A stretch of 64,000 bases of DNA, taken from Planctomycetaceae bacterium. Its GTDB lineage: Bacteria > Planctomycetota > Planctomycetia > Pirellulales > Pirellulaceae. Location: contig PAQH01000114.1 of assembly GCA_002709225.1 (NCBI GenBank), positions 1-64,000 of the forward strand. Reading direction: 5' to 3'. This document shows, piece after piece, positions 45,771 to 56,555 of this stretch; within the stretch, counting starts at the first letter, position 1, and every line of letters starts with the position of its first letter. Made by a program: the position numbers and the translations under genes. The notes beneath the pieces are model-generated. The model was not told the DNA's origin. It did no database searches and saw only the letters and a list, made by a program, of their open reading frames with translations.

Positions 45771-47249
45771 ATGCAACACAGCTCCACTAAACAGCCGGCC
45801 TACAGATACCCCACGCATCGCATGCGGCAGAGCACGGCGATCTGCTGGTTACTAGTTTGCCTGTGGGCCAACCCGTGGTCCCTGCGGAACAACACACTTG
45901 CCGCTAGACGTCCTAACGTCATCTTCTTTCTGTCCGACGACCATCGTGCCGACCTGTTAGGTTGCGCTGGTCATCCCGTGCTGAAAACGCCCGTGATCGA
46001 TCGGCTAGCTCAAAACGGCGTCCGCTTCCAAAACATGTTCGTCACCACTTCGATCTGTGCGGCAAGTCGAGCGACCCTATTCACTGGCATGTTTGAGCGG
46101 ACCCATAAATTCACCTTCAGAACACCTCCGCTGGCCAGCGCCTTGACCGACGCCAGCTACCCTCGCCTGCTCAAAGACGCTGGCTATCGCACAGGATTTA
46201 TCGGCAAATTCGGTGTCAACATCCCGCGCGCCGAGCGGGAAAAGATGTTTGATTTTTTTTCTCCCACCAACCGTAATCCGTATTTCAAGAACCAGCCCGA
46301 CGGGCGGACGCGCCACATTACCGAACTGGCGGGAGACAAGGCTATCCGCTTTCTACAAGCACAGCGATCAGACCAGCCTTTCTGCCTGTCTGTCAGCTTC
46401 CACGCCGCCCATGCCGAAGATAACGATAAGGTCAATCACTTTCCCTGGCCACGATCCGTTGAACACCTTTACCAGCAAACTGAACTTCCTCAACCTCGCT
46501 TGTCCGATCCACAGATCTTTGCCCACCAGCCCGAGTTCCTGCGCGAGTCCATGAATCGGCAACGCTGGTTCTGGCGGTGGGACACGCCCCAAAAATATCA
46601 GCGTAACTTGCGCGGCTACTATCGGATGATCAGTGGCCTGGACCTGGTCATGGGCCGCGTCCTCAACGCACTGTCCGAACTCGGCCTCACAGATAACACC
46701 GTAATCATTTTCTCGGGTGACAATGGTTACTATGCAGGAGAACGCGGTTTTGCGGGCAAGTGGTCACACTATGAAGAATCTCTCCGCGTACCCCTGATTA
46801 TTTTTGACCCACGACTTGAAACAGCGCGGCGCGGTAGAGTCTGCGAGGCGCTGGCACTCAATGTGGACATCGCGCCAACCATCGCCGCCCTGGCAGGCCT
46901 GGCTCCCTCGGAACATCAGGGACAAAGCCTGTTGCCCCTGTTGCACGATCCTGCTCCGAAGTCTTGGCGGCAGGATTTCTTTTGTGAACATCTCTTTGAT
47001 CACAGGGCGATCCCCAAATGGGAAGGCGTGCACGAGCAACGCTGGGTCTATGCGCGGTATTTCCAACAGCAGCCTACTTTTGAATTCCTGCACGACCTCC
47101 AATCTGATCCCGACCAGCTGCGCAACCTGGCCACGGACGTGGCGTACGCGACACAACTCTCGCGACTACAAAAACGCTGCGACGAATTGCGCAATCGTTA
47201 CGGGGGCCTCTATACACCGCAGAAATTCCCCACGGTGAACCGACGTTAA
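45771..47249 (+). CDS. Sulfatase
   Basis: A 492-residue exported sulfatase, probably acting on sulfated glycans. A long N-terminal leader ends near residue 47. The metal-binding DD pair is in FFLSDDHRADLLG (56-57), and the active-site segment is CAASR (96-100) followed by ATLFTG. Canonical type I sulfatases read C/S-x-P-S-R; an alanine replaces proline, a variant that formylglycine-generating enzymes are known to accept in some cases. The FSGDNGYYAGERGFAGKW region and the C-terminal domain are typical. A start at Met18 is also possible. No dedicated anSME gene is nearby. Confidence 0.87.
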   Translation: MQHSSTKQPAYRYPTHRMRQSTAICWLLVCLWANPWSLRNNTLAARRPNVIFFLSDDHRADLLGCAGHPVLKTPVIDRLAQNGVRFQNMFVTTSICAASRATLFTGMFERTHKFTFRTPPLASALTDASYPRLLKDAGYRTGFIGKFGVNIPRAEREKMFDFFSPTNRNPYFKNQPDGRTRHITELAGDKAIRFLQAQRSDQPFCLSVSFHAAHAEDNDKVNHFPWPRSVEHLYQQTELPQPRLSDPQIFAHQPEFLRESMNRQRWFWRWDTPQKYQRNLRGYYRMISGLDLVMGRVLNALSELGLTDNTVIIFSGDNGYYAGERGFAGKWSHYEESLRVPLIIFDPRLETARRGRVCEALALNVDIAPTIAALAGLAPSEHQGQSLLPLLHDPAPKSWRQDFFCEHLFDHRAIPKWEGVHEQRWVYARYFQQQPTFEFLHDLQSDPDQLRNLATDVAYATQLSRLQKRCDELRNRYGGLYTPQKFPTVNRR

Positions 47250-47281
47250 CTTGTAAGCAACAATCGGTGCGACCGCCTCAC

Positions 47282-47303
47282 ATGGAACCATAAGATGGAA
47301 CCA
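47282..47303 (+). repeat. 9-bp direct repeat after the sulfatase gene
   Basis: ATGGAACCA at 47282-47290 and again at 47295-47303 (13-bp period), in an 88-bp convergent spacer. Too short to be decisive alone; listed because similar duplications recur in this window. Confidence 0.5.
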
Positions 47304-47337
47304 CGGACCATCCACGCCACGCGGACGCGCGTTGGGA

Positions 47338-47766
47338 CTACGTGCTGGCTGCGACAGAGGGCTGTCCTTGACCCATGACCTGAGAAGATTGCAGCAGGCG
47401 AGCTCGCCGAACCTGAAAATAGAAATAAGACCCTAGTGAAGAAAAAATCACAAAGGGCATCGACATCATGAAAAGAATGCTCCAAAAGTAGCCACGCATC
47501 AAATTGGCTTGGGCAGGATCGGTGTGGAGCGCATCTTTACAGGTAGGGCACGCATCGGCCACACCACAAAGGAACAGCACGACCACCAGGCATCCCACGA
47601 TGCGCGGCCAATCACGCAAATGGTGTCCTGCAGCAGCGATACGATTTGCACTACGGGTATCCACAACAACCGTTCTCTCTCTGTCGTGCCTGCCTATCCT
47701 GTCAGCCTCGACTTGATTACTCGGCCACTCCGGGAAAGCCCCATCCCAAGGGGCAATATCCCCCAT
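47338..47766 (-). CDS. Small membrane protein with CxxC, third gene of the SCO1 cluster
   Basis: A 142-residue protein with two hydrophobic segments (CLVVVLFLCGVADA and GYFWSILFMMSMPFVIFSSLGSY) and ACPTCKDAL between them. The CxxC right after the first segment faces the periplasm in the likely topology and could carry copper or a thiol exchange. Its ATG overlaps the stop of the DUF420 gene (TAATG), so it is translationally coupled. The first ~50 residues are not conserved-looking; an internal GTG start is possible. Function unknown, but context suggests cytochrome oxidase assembly. Confidence 0.65.
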   Translation of the reverse strand: MGDIAPWDGAFPEWPSNQVEADRIGRHDRERTVVVDTRSANRIAAAGHHLRDWPRIVGCLVVVLFLCGVADACPTCKDALHTDPAQANLMRGYFWSILFMMSMPFVIFSSLGSYFYFQVRRARLLQSSQVMGQGQPSVAAST

Positions 47767-48230
47767 TATACCGGAACCACTTCAGCGGCAAAGAGATGGT
47801 ACAGCATCAGATACACCATAACTCCTGTCACGGAGACATATAACCAGATCGGGAACGTCCAACGGGCCCAGCGACGATGTACCTTGCGGTGGTCGCGGAG
47901 ACCGTGATAAATGGTGATTCCCGCCAGAAACGGCACAGTCACCGCCAATAGCACGTGCGATATCAGGACCCCAAAATAGACCCGACGGATCAGCCACACC
48001 TGGTTGGTAAACGGCTTCCCACGCTGCCCGGTCACTGTGAATAACAGTTGATGGTAAACCAGATAACAGATCAGAAAGAGAACCGAGACCCCAAAGCAAC
48101 TCAACATCGTCCGTACATGAGAGCGTTCCCTCCCTCGCTTGATCAGCCAATAGCCACGCAGCAGCAGTAACGCAGCTAGCGCGTTGAGGGTCGCGTTCAC
48201 ATGTGGCAAGAGGTCGACCGCGATTTCCAC
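47766..48230 (-). CDS. DUF420 membrane protein
   Basis: A 154-residue membrane protein with four hydrophobic helices and conserved histidines in HVNATLNALAALLLLRGYWLIKRG and RRVYFGVLISHVLLAVTVPFL, the pattern of the DUF420 (CtaG/Cox11-context) family found beside SCO and cytochrome oxidase genes. GTG at 48230 is preferred to a GTG at 48239 because GGAAGAG falls at a workable distance from it. It sits between the SCO gene and a coupled CxxC protein on the same strand. Confidence 0.8.
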   Translation of the reverse strand: MEIAVDLLPHVNATLNALAALLLLRGYWLIKRGRERSHVRTMLSCFGVSVLFLICYLVYHQLLFTVTGQRGKPFTNQVWLIRRVYFGVLISHVLLAVTVPFLAGITIYHGLRDHRKVHRRWARWTFPIWLYVSVTGVMVYLMLYHLFAAEVVPV

Positions 48231-48292
48231 AAAAAACACTCTTCCAGTACGCGTCCTGAAGCAGACAGGGCAGCCTGTCCATTACCGTCGTC

Positions 48293-49036
48293 TCACTTGT
48301 CGGCAGGCGTTACCAAGGTCGGTTCAGGGGGACCTTCCTCGACTTTGAGTCCGCCCGCGGCGACGTCCGTGACAGCAGTTTTTTTTGCGGGATCTTCCAC
48401 TTCCGCAAGCAACTCACCTACCAGTTGCTCCAAAGCATCAACAGCGCCTGAATCATGCCAGATAAACCGCCCGCGATTGTTCCCCCACTTGTCGGTTACG
48501 GTGAACTGGTCGGAATGACCTGGTCCCAGCTTCTCATCGTTGTCTGCGGCAATTTCAAACCGTTCTGCAGCAATGCGGCGGATGTACTGCAGGTCACCGG
48601 AAAGAAACAACCATCGCTGAGGATCCGCGTCAAACTGGCGGGCATAGGATCTCAATTGGTCTGGTGTGTCGGTCTGCGGATCACACGTGATACTTAAGAA
48701 ACGGACTTGCTGCTTGCGAAAACGATTCTGAAGTTCCTGGACAATCGCATTCTGTTGACGACAAGATTTATTACAGCTGGAAAAAAATACACTCGTTACC
48801 CACACCTGACCGGGCATTTCTTTCCCTGAATCGAAAATCCGACCGCTTCGTTCGGTAAGCTGGAAATCGTGAATCCAAGCCTGCTGCTTATCGGCAGGGC
48901 GCGGTTCACTAGCCGACCGTAGCACTTCTGACGTCGCCAACGGACGAGACCGCTGCTGCTTCCATATCTGCCAAATCATCATCACACCACTAAACAGCAG
49001 TGCAAACGCCAGCCAAAAGGAAGCGGTCCTGCTCAT
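48293..49036 (-). CDS. SCO1/SenC family copper chaperone
   Basis: A 247-residue membrane-anchored thioredoxin-fold protein. After one N-terminal hydrophobic helix it has the copper motif CxxxC (Cys88-NKS-Cys92) and the distal His174 in GPGHSDQF, the three residues that bind copper for delivery to the CuA site of cytochrome c oxidase. A C-terminal extension of ~40 residues is low-complexity. The ATG at 49036 is chosen; a GTG three bases earlier overlaps its Shine-Dalgarno. It heads the three-gene cluster with DUF420 and the CxxC protein. No oxidase subunit genes are in the window. Confidence 0.87.
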   Translation of the reverse strand: MSRTASFWLAFALLFSGVMMIWQIWKQQRSRPLATSEVLRSASEPRPADKQQAWIHDFQLTERSGRIFDSGKEMPGQVWVTSVFFSSCNKSCRQQNAIVQELQNRFRKQQVRFLSITCDPQTDTPDQLRSYARQFDADPQRWLFLSGDLQYIRRIAAERFEIAADNDEKLGPGHSDQFTVTDKWGNNRGRFIWHDSGAVDALEQLVGELLAEVEDPAKKTAVTDVAAGGLKVEEGPPEPTLVTPADK

Positions 49037-49218
49037 CACCTGTCTCGTCTCTAACTTTTGTCAGTCAAACCCGCAGAACACCATGCCACCCGAAGCCTCG
49101 AACTACAACTCTGCCCCAGAGACGTTGGCCCGCTGATGCAAGCCACCAAGGCTGTAATACCTCGACGAAACACCATCGGCACCGCCCCCACAGCGTTTCC
49201 GCCGCAGCATACCGAAAT

Positions 49219-50517
49219 TCACTCCGCCGCCGCCAGGCTGGCACACACCATCTCCTTATCGTTTCGCGCAAATACATGTCGGTTGGCAAATGCCGGGTGG
49301 GACCAACAGACACCTTTGCGTTGCCGCAACTGCTCAAGTGTGGGGGCAAGTAGACGGGCCCTGCTGATCTCGCGGAAACCGCTGGGCGCAAGCTCACCGA
49401 TGATGAGTTCGCCACGCTCGTTAAACATCCAGGTTTGTTTGCCATGGCGGACGAAGTGAATCGTGCTCCAGCGTGCTTTCGGGGTCGCCGTGAGATCCTC
49501 CCACACGCGTTCTCCTGTTTGGGCATTCAGGCAACGCAATTCTCCATAACTGCACACACCATAAATGTGCTGGCCGAGAAACACGGGAGTGCTGATGATC
49601 GAGTGCAGGGCCTCGGTATTGCGTTCATCGGGTCCCTTTTTCTGCCAAACACGTGTCGCGTTCGGCCGGTCTTGTTGCAAACGCAGCATCAATGATCCAT
49701 CGTAAAACGAAGATACGAACACATCGTTCTGTGAAACAACCGGTGTGGCAATCCCGATGGGCATCCTCGATGGCGCAAAGGGAAAACGCCAATAGACCTG
49801 ACCATCTACCGGATTGAGACCAGCAACGCTGTCTCCCGTCCAGAACAAAGCGACGTCAATGCCCGCTTGTTTGACCATGATCGGTGCCGAATACGATGCG
49901 CGATCATCGGGCAATGCTGTCCACAAAGTCTCTCCACTCGACTTCTTGAGAGCCACCACACACGCCTTTTCCCCGCCGATGTGTAGCAGGATCCGATCTT
50001 CATAAATGAGCGGCGAGGCGGCAATGCCCCAGATCGGCATGTCGATAGAAAATTCTGCGTTCAAATCCTTCTTCCAGATCACCGTTCCCCGCACAGCGTC
50101 CAAACAATGGAAATGTCCCATGGCGCCCAGAGCGTAGGCCCGACCGTCCTCAATCGAAACACTGGCTCGAGGCCCTGCCTGGTAACCAATGCCTATGTAA
50201 GGGCAATCGTAAGTCAATTTCCAGAGCTCTTTTCCCGTATCCCTATCAAAGCAGAGCACACGTTCCCGTTGCGGATCCAACAGACGGTCGGTCACATAAA
50301 CACGACCCTTGGCAACAGTAGGCCCACTGTACCCCGATCCAACTGGGACGCGCCAACGCAACGGTAGTTGGTCACTAGAAAATCGCGTGACAATCCCCGT
50401 CTCTCGCCACTGACCGTCCCGTTGCGGACCGCGCCATTGTGGCCAGTCATCGGCTAAAGTCACGGCTGTTGTGGCAATCCAGATGAGACTTATCATTCCA
50501 TACCGCTGACGCCACAT
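49219..50517 (-). CDS. Exported PQQ-type beta-propeller repeat protein
   Basis: A 432-residue secreted beta-propeller protein. A signal peptide ends near TLADD and is followed by WPQWRGPQRDG, the common start of planctomycete PQQ_2-like proteins. Repeats such as ALKKSSGETLWTALPDD and LNAQTGERVWEDLTATP show the propeller blades. No PQQ-dependent catalytic motif is evident, so it is more likely a binding or scaffold propeller. GGAG precedes the ATG at a good distance. It is the first gene of no visible operon. Confidence 0.86.
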   Translation of the reverse strand: MWRQRYGMISLIWIATTAVTLADDWPQWRGPQRDGQWRETGIVTRFSSDQLPLRWRVPVGSGYSGPTVAKGRVYVTDRLLDPQRERVLCFDRDTGKELWKLTYDCPYIGIGYQAGPRASVSIEDGRAYALGAMGHFHCLDAVRGTVIWKKDLNAEFSIDMPIWGIAASPLIYEDRILLHIGGEKACVVALKKSSGETLWTALPDDRASYSAPIMVKQAGIDVALFWTGDSVAGLNPVDGQVYWRFPFAPSRMPIGIATPVVSQNDVFVSSFYDGSLMLRLQQDRPNATRVWQKKGPDERNTEALHSIISTPVFLGQHIYGVCSYGELRCLNAQTGERVWEDLTATPKARWSTIHFVRHGKQTWMFNERGELIIGELAPSGFREISRARLLAPTLEQLRQRKGVCWSHPAFANRHVFARNDKEMVCASLAAAE

Positions 50518-50792
50518 GTGTAACTCCTGAATCGGCTAATAGTCTTCCAATGGGACTTTCCCGCAAGTATACCAGCTGCGCCCCGTCCTGATCAGTCCTC
50601 TTGTTTGTGGAACAGCGCTGCGTGACATCGCTCCATGCGTGGAACCGAAGATGCGTAATTCGCCACCAGCCCGGCATCCCCAGCTGGAGTTGCCGAACTC
50701 ACGGGAAGCGTAATAATCAAGCTGCTTCGAGATTGCGCCGTAAACCAGCGCTGTCCTACTCGTATCGCATGCGACTGACTTACGGAAATTCC

Positions 50793-51866
50793 ATGCTCGC
50801 ATCAGAAGTACGCTCGCTGCTGACTGTCGTCGCAGACCCCAAAGCGGACATAGTGTCTCTCACCTGCGCTGCCAGTCAGTTGCTAAGCACCGCGTTGGAG
50901 TCCGATGTCAGCGAACGCCAGGCGGCCTTGGAGCAGCTGGCAGGTGTTTTCGCGAACAGCAGCGGCACCCGAGCCACCTGCCTAGCTGTGATCTGTGGCG
51001 CTTTGGTCGAACACGGCTGTCCAGCAGACTCACTAGCCAGTCCCCTGTTTCTCAGGATTGGGGAACTGCTGCCCCAAGTGATCGAACTCTACGATCAGTG
51101 TACCGCGCAGCTCCACAACGCAACGAGCGAATCGGACCACGACGACTCGGAAACCCAGTTTCTGACCGTTCTCGAACAGCACCGCGGTACATTTCCCGCG
51201 CTCTATGCAGCCTGGCACGACCTGGACCGCTTTGCGCCGGCGATCATTGCCGTGCTGTCGACTAGTCCCCAATGGCGAAATATGGCGCACTGCTTCCAGC
51301 AGCCACTCAAGCACATTATGGATCGTCACCAGGCCGCGCGCTGGCTGGTTCGCCTGCTGGCCGTCGTTGAGGGTAGACTGCTTCTCATTGAACCGGCAAC
51401 CTTAACGGGGTGGCAGGCGCGCATGAGTGGTATCGCGGACAACTACCAGCTACAAACGCTCTTGCTGGTGGCACTCCATGACAATACTTCGTCGGTACCG
51501 GTCCCACCCAGCGCCATCGCAGTCGATGTGGCGCGGGGAATTGGACCCCAACAAAGTCCCGACGAAGTGTCCGGACGCTGGGATTTTTTCAGTTGGCAGG
51601 CTGTTCAACCGGCTCTGCAATTGCCACCTCACGAACACCCGCTAGCCCACAAGTACAAGATTCTCGACGCAGGCCTGCCGGCAGAAATCCCCTCGTTTGC
51701 TGGACAACATGTCCTGCTGTTAGGCCCCCGAACACAGTGCCCTCGCTGGGTTTCCCAACGACCCTTCGGACACTTGAAAGCCGATTTACATTACGAATGT
51801 GCTTTGAGCCCCGCCTCCTGCCGTGAATGGCTACAGCGGATGCACCAGCAAAACCTCCATGCATAA
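50793..51866 (+). CDS. Helical protein of unknown function
   Basis: A 357-residue soluble protein. Its N-terminal ~230 residues are helical, with EVRSLLTVVADPKADIVSLT and an ALYAAWHDLDRFAPAIIAVL segment; the C-terminal part is Pro-rich. No domain or catalytic motif recognised. The ATG at 50793 (GGAAA upstream) is preferred over earlier in-frame ATGs in Arg-rich, Cys-rich sequence that looks non-coding. Its neighbours (PQQ-propeller, small membrane protein) do not suggest a role. Confidence 0.55.
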   Translation: MLASEVRSLLTVVADPKADIVSLTCAASQLLSTALESDVSERQAALEQLAGVFANSSGTRATCLAVICGALVEHGCPADSLASPLFLRIGELLPQVIELYDQCTAQLHNATSESDHDDSETQFLTVLEQHRGTFPALYAAWHDLDRFAPAIIAVLSTSPQWRNMAHCFQQPLKHIMDRHQAARWLVRLLAVVEGRLLLIEPATLTGWQARMSGIADNYQLQTLLLVALHDNTSSVPVPPSAIAVDVARGIGPQQSPDEVSGRWDFFSWQAVQPALQLPPHEHPLAHKYKILDAGLPAEIPSFAGQHVLLLGPRTQCPRWVSQRPFGHLKADLHYECALSPASCREWLQRMHQQNLHA

Positions 51867-51992
51867 TTAACGATACCGTAACAAGTATACCCAGCTAGGT
51901 TGCTCGCCCTTGAAACAGCGGGATTGAGTTGGGTTTCCGGTTGTAATCTGACAAAATGAACAACCGCTCCGCACCATAGCAGAGAACCTGTC

Positions 51993-52298
51993 GTGAAACC
52001 TCACAAAAACCCTCTCTACCCGTTGATGGGCCTAGTGGGATTCCTGTTTTCGGTGACTGCGTTTGCGTATTTTGTGATGAGCTGGCGGGCCATTCATTCC
52101 CCCGGGGCTGCTCCCAATAACCATGCGCTGATGGACTTCATCGACCAACACGGAATCTTATTGCTTGCGCTCGAACTGGGCCTGCTCGCCGTACTCACCT
52201 TCGGCATCATGGCCACCGACCGCGAACCACCGGAAAGCCCCACATCACAACCTGGGAAACCCGCTGCCGATTCTCTCTCTTCACGTAAAGGGGCCTGA
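51993..52298 (+). CDS. Small two-helix membrane protein
   Basis: A 101-residue protein starting at GTG, with two hydrophobic helices (MGLVGFLFSVTAFAYFVMSW and ILLLALELGLLAVLTFGIM) around a short loop, and a polar C-terminal tail rich in Pro and Ser. Not recognised. The next gene, a cupin, starts five bases after its stop, so they are probably co-transcribed. Confidence 0.7.
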   Translation: MKPHKNPLYPLMGLVGFLFSVTAFAYFVMSWRAIHSPGAAPNNHALMDFIDQHGILLLALELGLLAVLTFGIMATDREPPESPTSQPGKPAADSLSSRKGA

Positions 52299-52302
52299 CC
52301 TC

Positions 52303-54721
<2,419 letters not shown>

Positions 54722-54934
54722 CGATTATCACCATCCGTCAAAAAATGCCCAAGAACGCTGAAAACTAGAGACAATAGCAAGCGGGCTGTGATCCGTTGTG
54801 CCCCTCGACGACCAGGCCGCCAAGAATCAACTTGATCGTTTTTCCTTCAATCTGATACAAACAGGGTGTTGTCAGCTATTCAATTCTACGATCAGGGAGG
54901 GGCGAATACATGCACGATCCACCGACCTGCTTGC

Positions 54935-54966
54935 CGGGAGAAGTGCGCCAATCTGCACTTCTCCCG
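54935..54966 (+). other. Perfect 12-bp inverted repeat without a T-run
   Basis: CGGGAGAAGTGC (54935-54946) is the reverse complement of GCACTTCTCCCG (54955-54966), with an eight-base loop. No poly-T follows on either strand, so it is not a simple terminator. It could be an RNA stem, a protein-binding palindrome or a repeat element. Confidence 0.8.
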
Positions 54967-54983
54967 ACTCGGGTAGTCGCAGC

Positions 54984-55025
54984 ACCCTGAAAGAATGCGG
55001 GACCCTGAAAGGATGCGGGACCCTG
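54984..55025 (+). repeat. 18-bp tandem repeat, 2.3 copies
   Basis: ACCCTGAAAGAATGCGGG (54984-55001) is followed directly by ACCCTGAAAGGATGCGGG (55002-55019) and a partial ACCCTG (55020-55025). One base differs between the two full copies. Confidence 0.9.
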
Positions 55026-55048
55026 TCGACTTCCCGTACAATGACCAC

Positions 55049-55091
55049 AGATCCGTCGTGGCCAAACGACCACGACGGATCTTGCTTTTTT
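55049..55091 (+). terminator. Strong Rho-independent terminator
   Basis: AGATCCGTCGTGG (55049-55061) and CCACGACGGATCT (55070-55082) form a perfect 13-bp stem with an eight-base loop, followed by TGC and six T (55086-55091). It is 330 bp past ligA, so the ligA transcript may be long, or an unseen transcript ends here. Confidence 0.85.
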
Positions 55092-55403
55092 GGTGTTAGC
55101 TGCCGGGCCACCAATCACAGTGCCAGACCGCAACTCCCACCGACGAAACAGAAACCACTGCCAGCACGATCTCGAAAAACAACTTGCAACATCTCGCCAC
55201 CGTGACACGGTGCCAGGGTCCTGTGAGAGCCCCGCAAAACTTGACATTCCGCCGCGCCCAGGCATAGGATTGACGGGTAGCCAGCCAGTCCATTCGGACA
55301 CCATTCTTCCCAACTTGCGTGGCGCAGTTGGGGAATCAGGGCAGCGCAGCAGCCAGTTGTGTTCGCGCGACTCAAGTGTCACTCCCCCACAACCGCAGGT
55401 GCC

Positions 55404-56555
55404 ATGAGCGTGGATCTTCTCCGGCCCAACATGATCACCCAGCCACGGATCGTCCTGTGGATCGTCTTGCTCAGCAGTTACCTGCTTTGGCGGTCGGGGC
55501 CCACTGTCGCGGACCAGATCGTGTTGCGAGACCTCACTATTCTGACCGACCGACGTGTGGAGAAATTCAACGAAGACGATATTCGATTGGACAATGGTCA
55601 ACGTCTCGGCTGGGACCAAATCGAGAAGGCACAGATTGCAGCTGAGCAGGCCCGGTTCAATCAACTGCTAAGCGAACTTGGCACCCCACTCTATCGTATT
55701 CGGCAACGTTTGAAGGTCGGCGACTACCCAGCGCTGTTACGCCATGCCGAGACGCTGTATCCACGCTACGCAACGCGGCGCAGTAAGACCGCCTATATGG
55801 TCGTGCAGGCGGTCATGTGGGGACGCCTGGCAGCAGGACAACGGGCGCTGGCTGTAGAACCCTACCTGCGGTGTTATGAGCTGCTCCGCGGAGTGGGAGA
55901 TCAGCCGATCCCTTTGCCTGGCAAGAGACGTTTGCGCTTCGATGTTGAGACCGGAATCTGCCAGGAATTCTTACCCCTCTGGTTTGATCGCGCGGCGGCC
56001 ACAAGTGCCTTGAAGCAAGTCACTACGTTGATCGAAATGACAACCACTCCCTGTCCGGCCGCACGCTTGTATCAAACGACGCTGGAATTCGCGAGCGCAA
56101 CTCCGACAGCCGAGAGCCTGCCGGTCAACACGGCCAGTAAATTGCCGCTGGCCAGACAATTAACCTCCATTTTGCAGGTGCAACGCGAGGTTCTCATCGG
56201 CCAACCCGGCACGGCAACGCTCAACCTGGAAGACGCATTATCGCGCGTCGACTCCAGTTTGCGTCCCCTGGCCTTCTACTGGTTGGGGCGGTCCCACCTG
56301 CTGGCCAAAGATCCCAGCCAGCAGCGTCAGGGTTTGCTGCTGCTACTCAAAATCCCAGCCCTGCACCACCAGACATTTCCCAACATCGCCGCAGCCGGAC
56401 TGGCCCACGCCGCGCAGACGCTGCACGATGCGGGAGACCAGCGCGGCAGCGCAGCGTTGCAGCGTGAATTGTCAACGCGTTACTCCGGCAGCTGGCACGC
56501 CCGCCAGCAAGCCCCACGAACCAATGTCGATAAACCAATCGAGAAATCCCAATGA
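55404..56555 (+). CDS. Exported helical protein, first gene of the ExbB/ExbD operon
   Basis: A 383-residue protein with a signal sequence (IVLWIVLLSSYLLW... near residues 15-30) and a mostly helical body; LRPLAFYWLGRSHLLAKDPSQQRQGLLLLLK near 290 looks like a TPR pair. An internal ATG (55431) at the start of the hydrophobic segment is also possible. Its stop overlaps the ATG of the ExbB gene by four bases (ATGA), so it is translationally coupled. No known domain. It is probably a periplasmic partner of the energised complex. Confidence 0.65.
   Translation: MSVDLLRPNMITQPRIVLWIVLLSSYLLWRSGPTVADQIVLRDLTILTDRRVEKFNEDDIRLDNGQRLGWDQIEKAQIAAEQARFNQLLSELGTPLYRIRQRLKVGDYPALLRHAETLYPRYATRRSKTAYMVVQAVMWGRLAAGQRALAVEPYLRCYELLRGVGDQPIPLPGKRRLRFDVETGICQEFLPLWFDRAAATSALKQVTTLIEMTTTPCPAARLYQTTLEFASATPTAESLPVNTASKLPLARQLTSILQVQREVLIGQPGTATLNLEDALSRVDSSLRPLAFYWLGRSHLLAKDPSQQRQGLLLLLKIPALHHQTFPNIAAAGLAHAAQTLHDAGDQRGSAALQRELSTRYSGSWHARQQAPRTNVDKPIEKSQ

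Larger units (their letters stand above)
54722..55403. other. Structured 680-bp gene-free region after ligA
   Basis: No convincing coding sequence. It holds a perfect 12-bp hairpin (54935-54966), an 18-bp tandem repeat (54984-55025) and a terminator (55049-55091), each listed separately. It separates ligA from the ExbB/ExbD operon. Confidence 0.6.
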
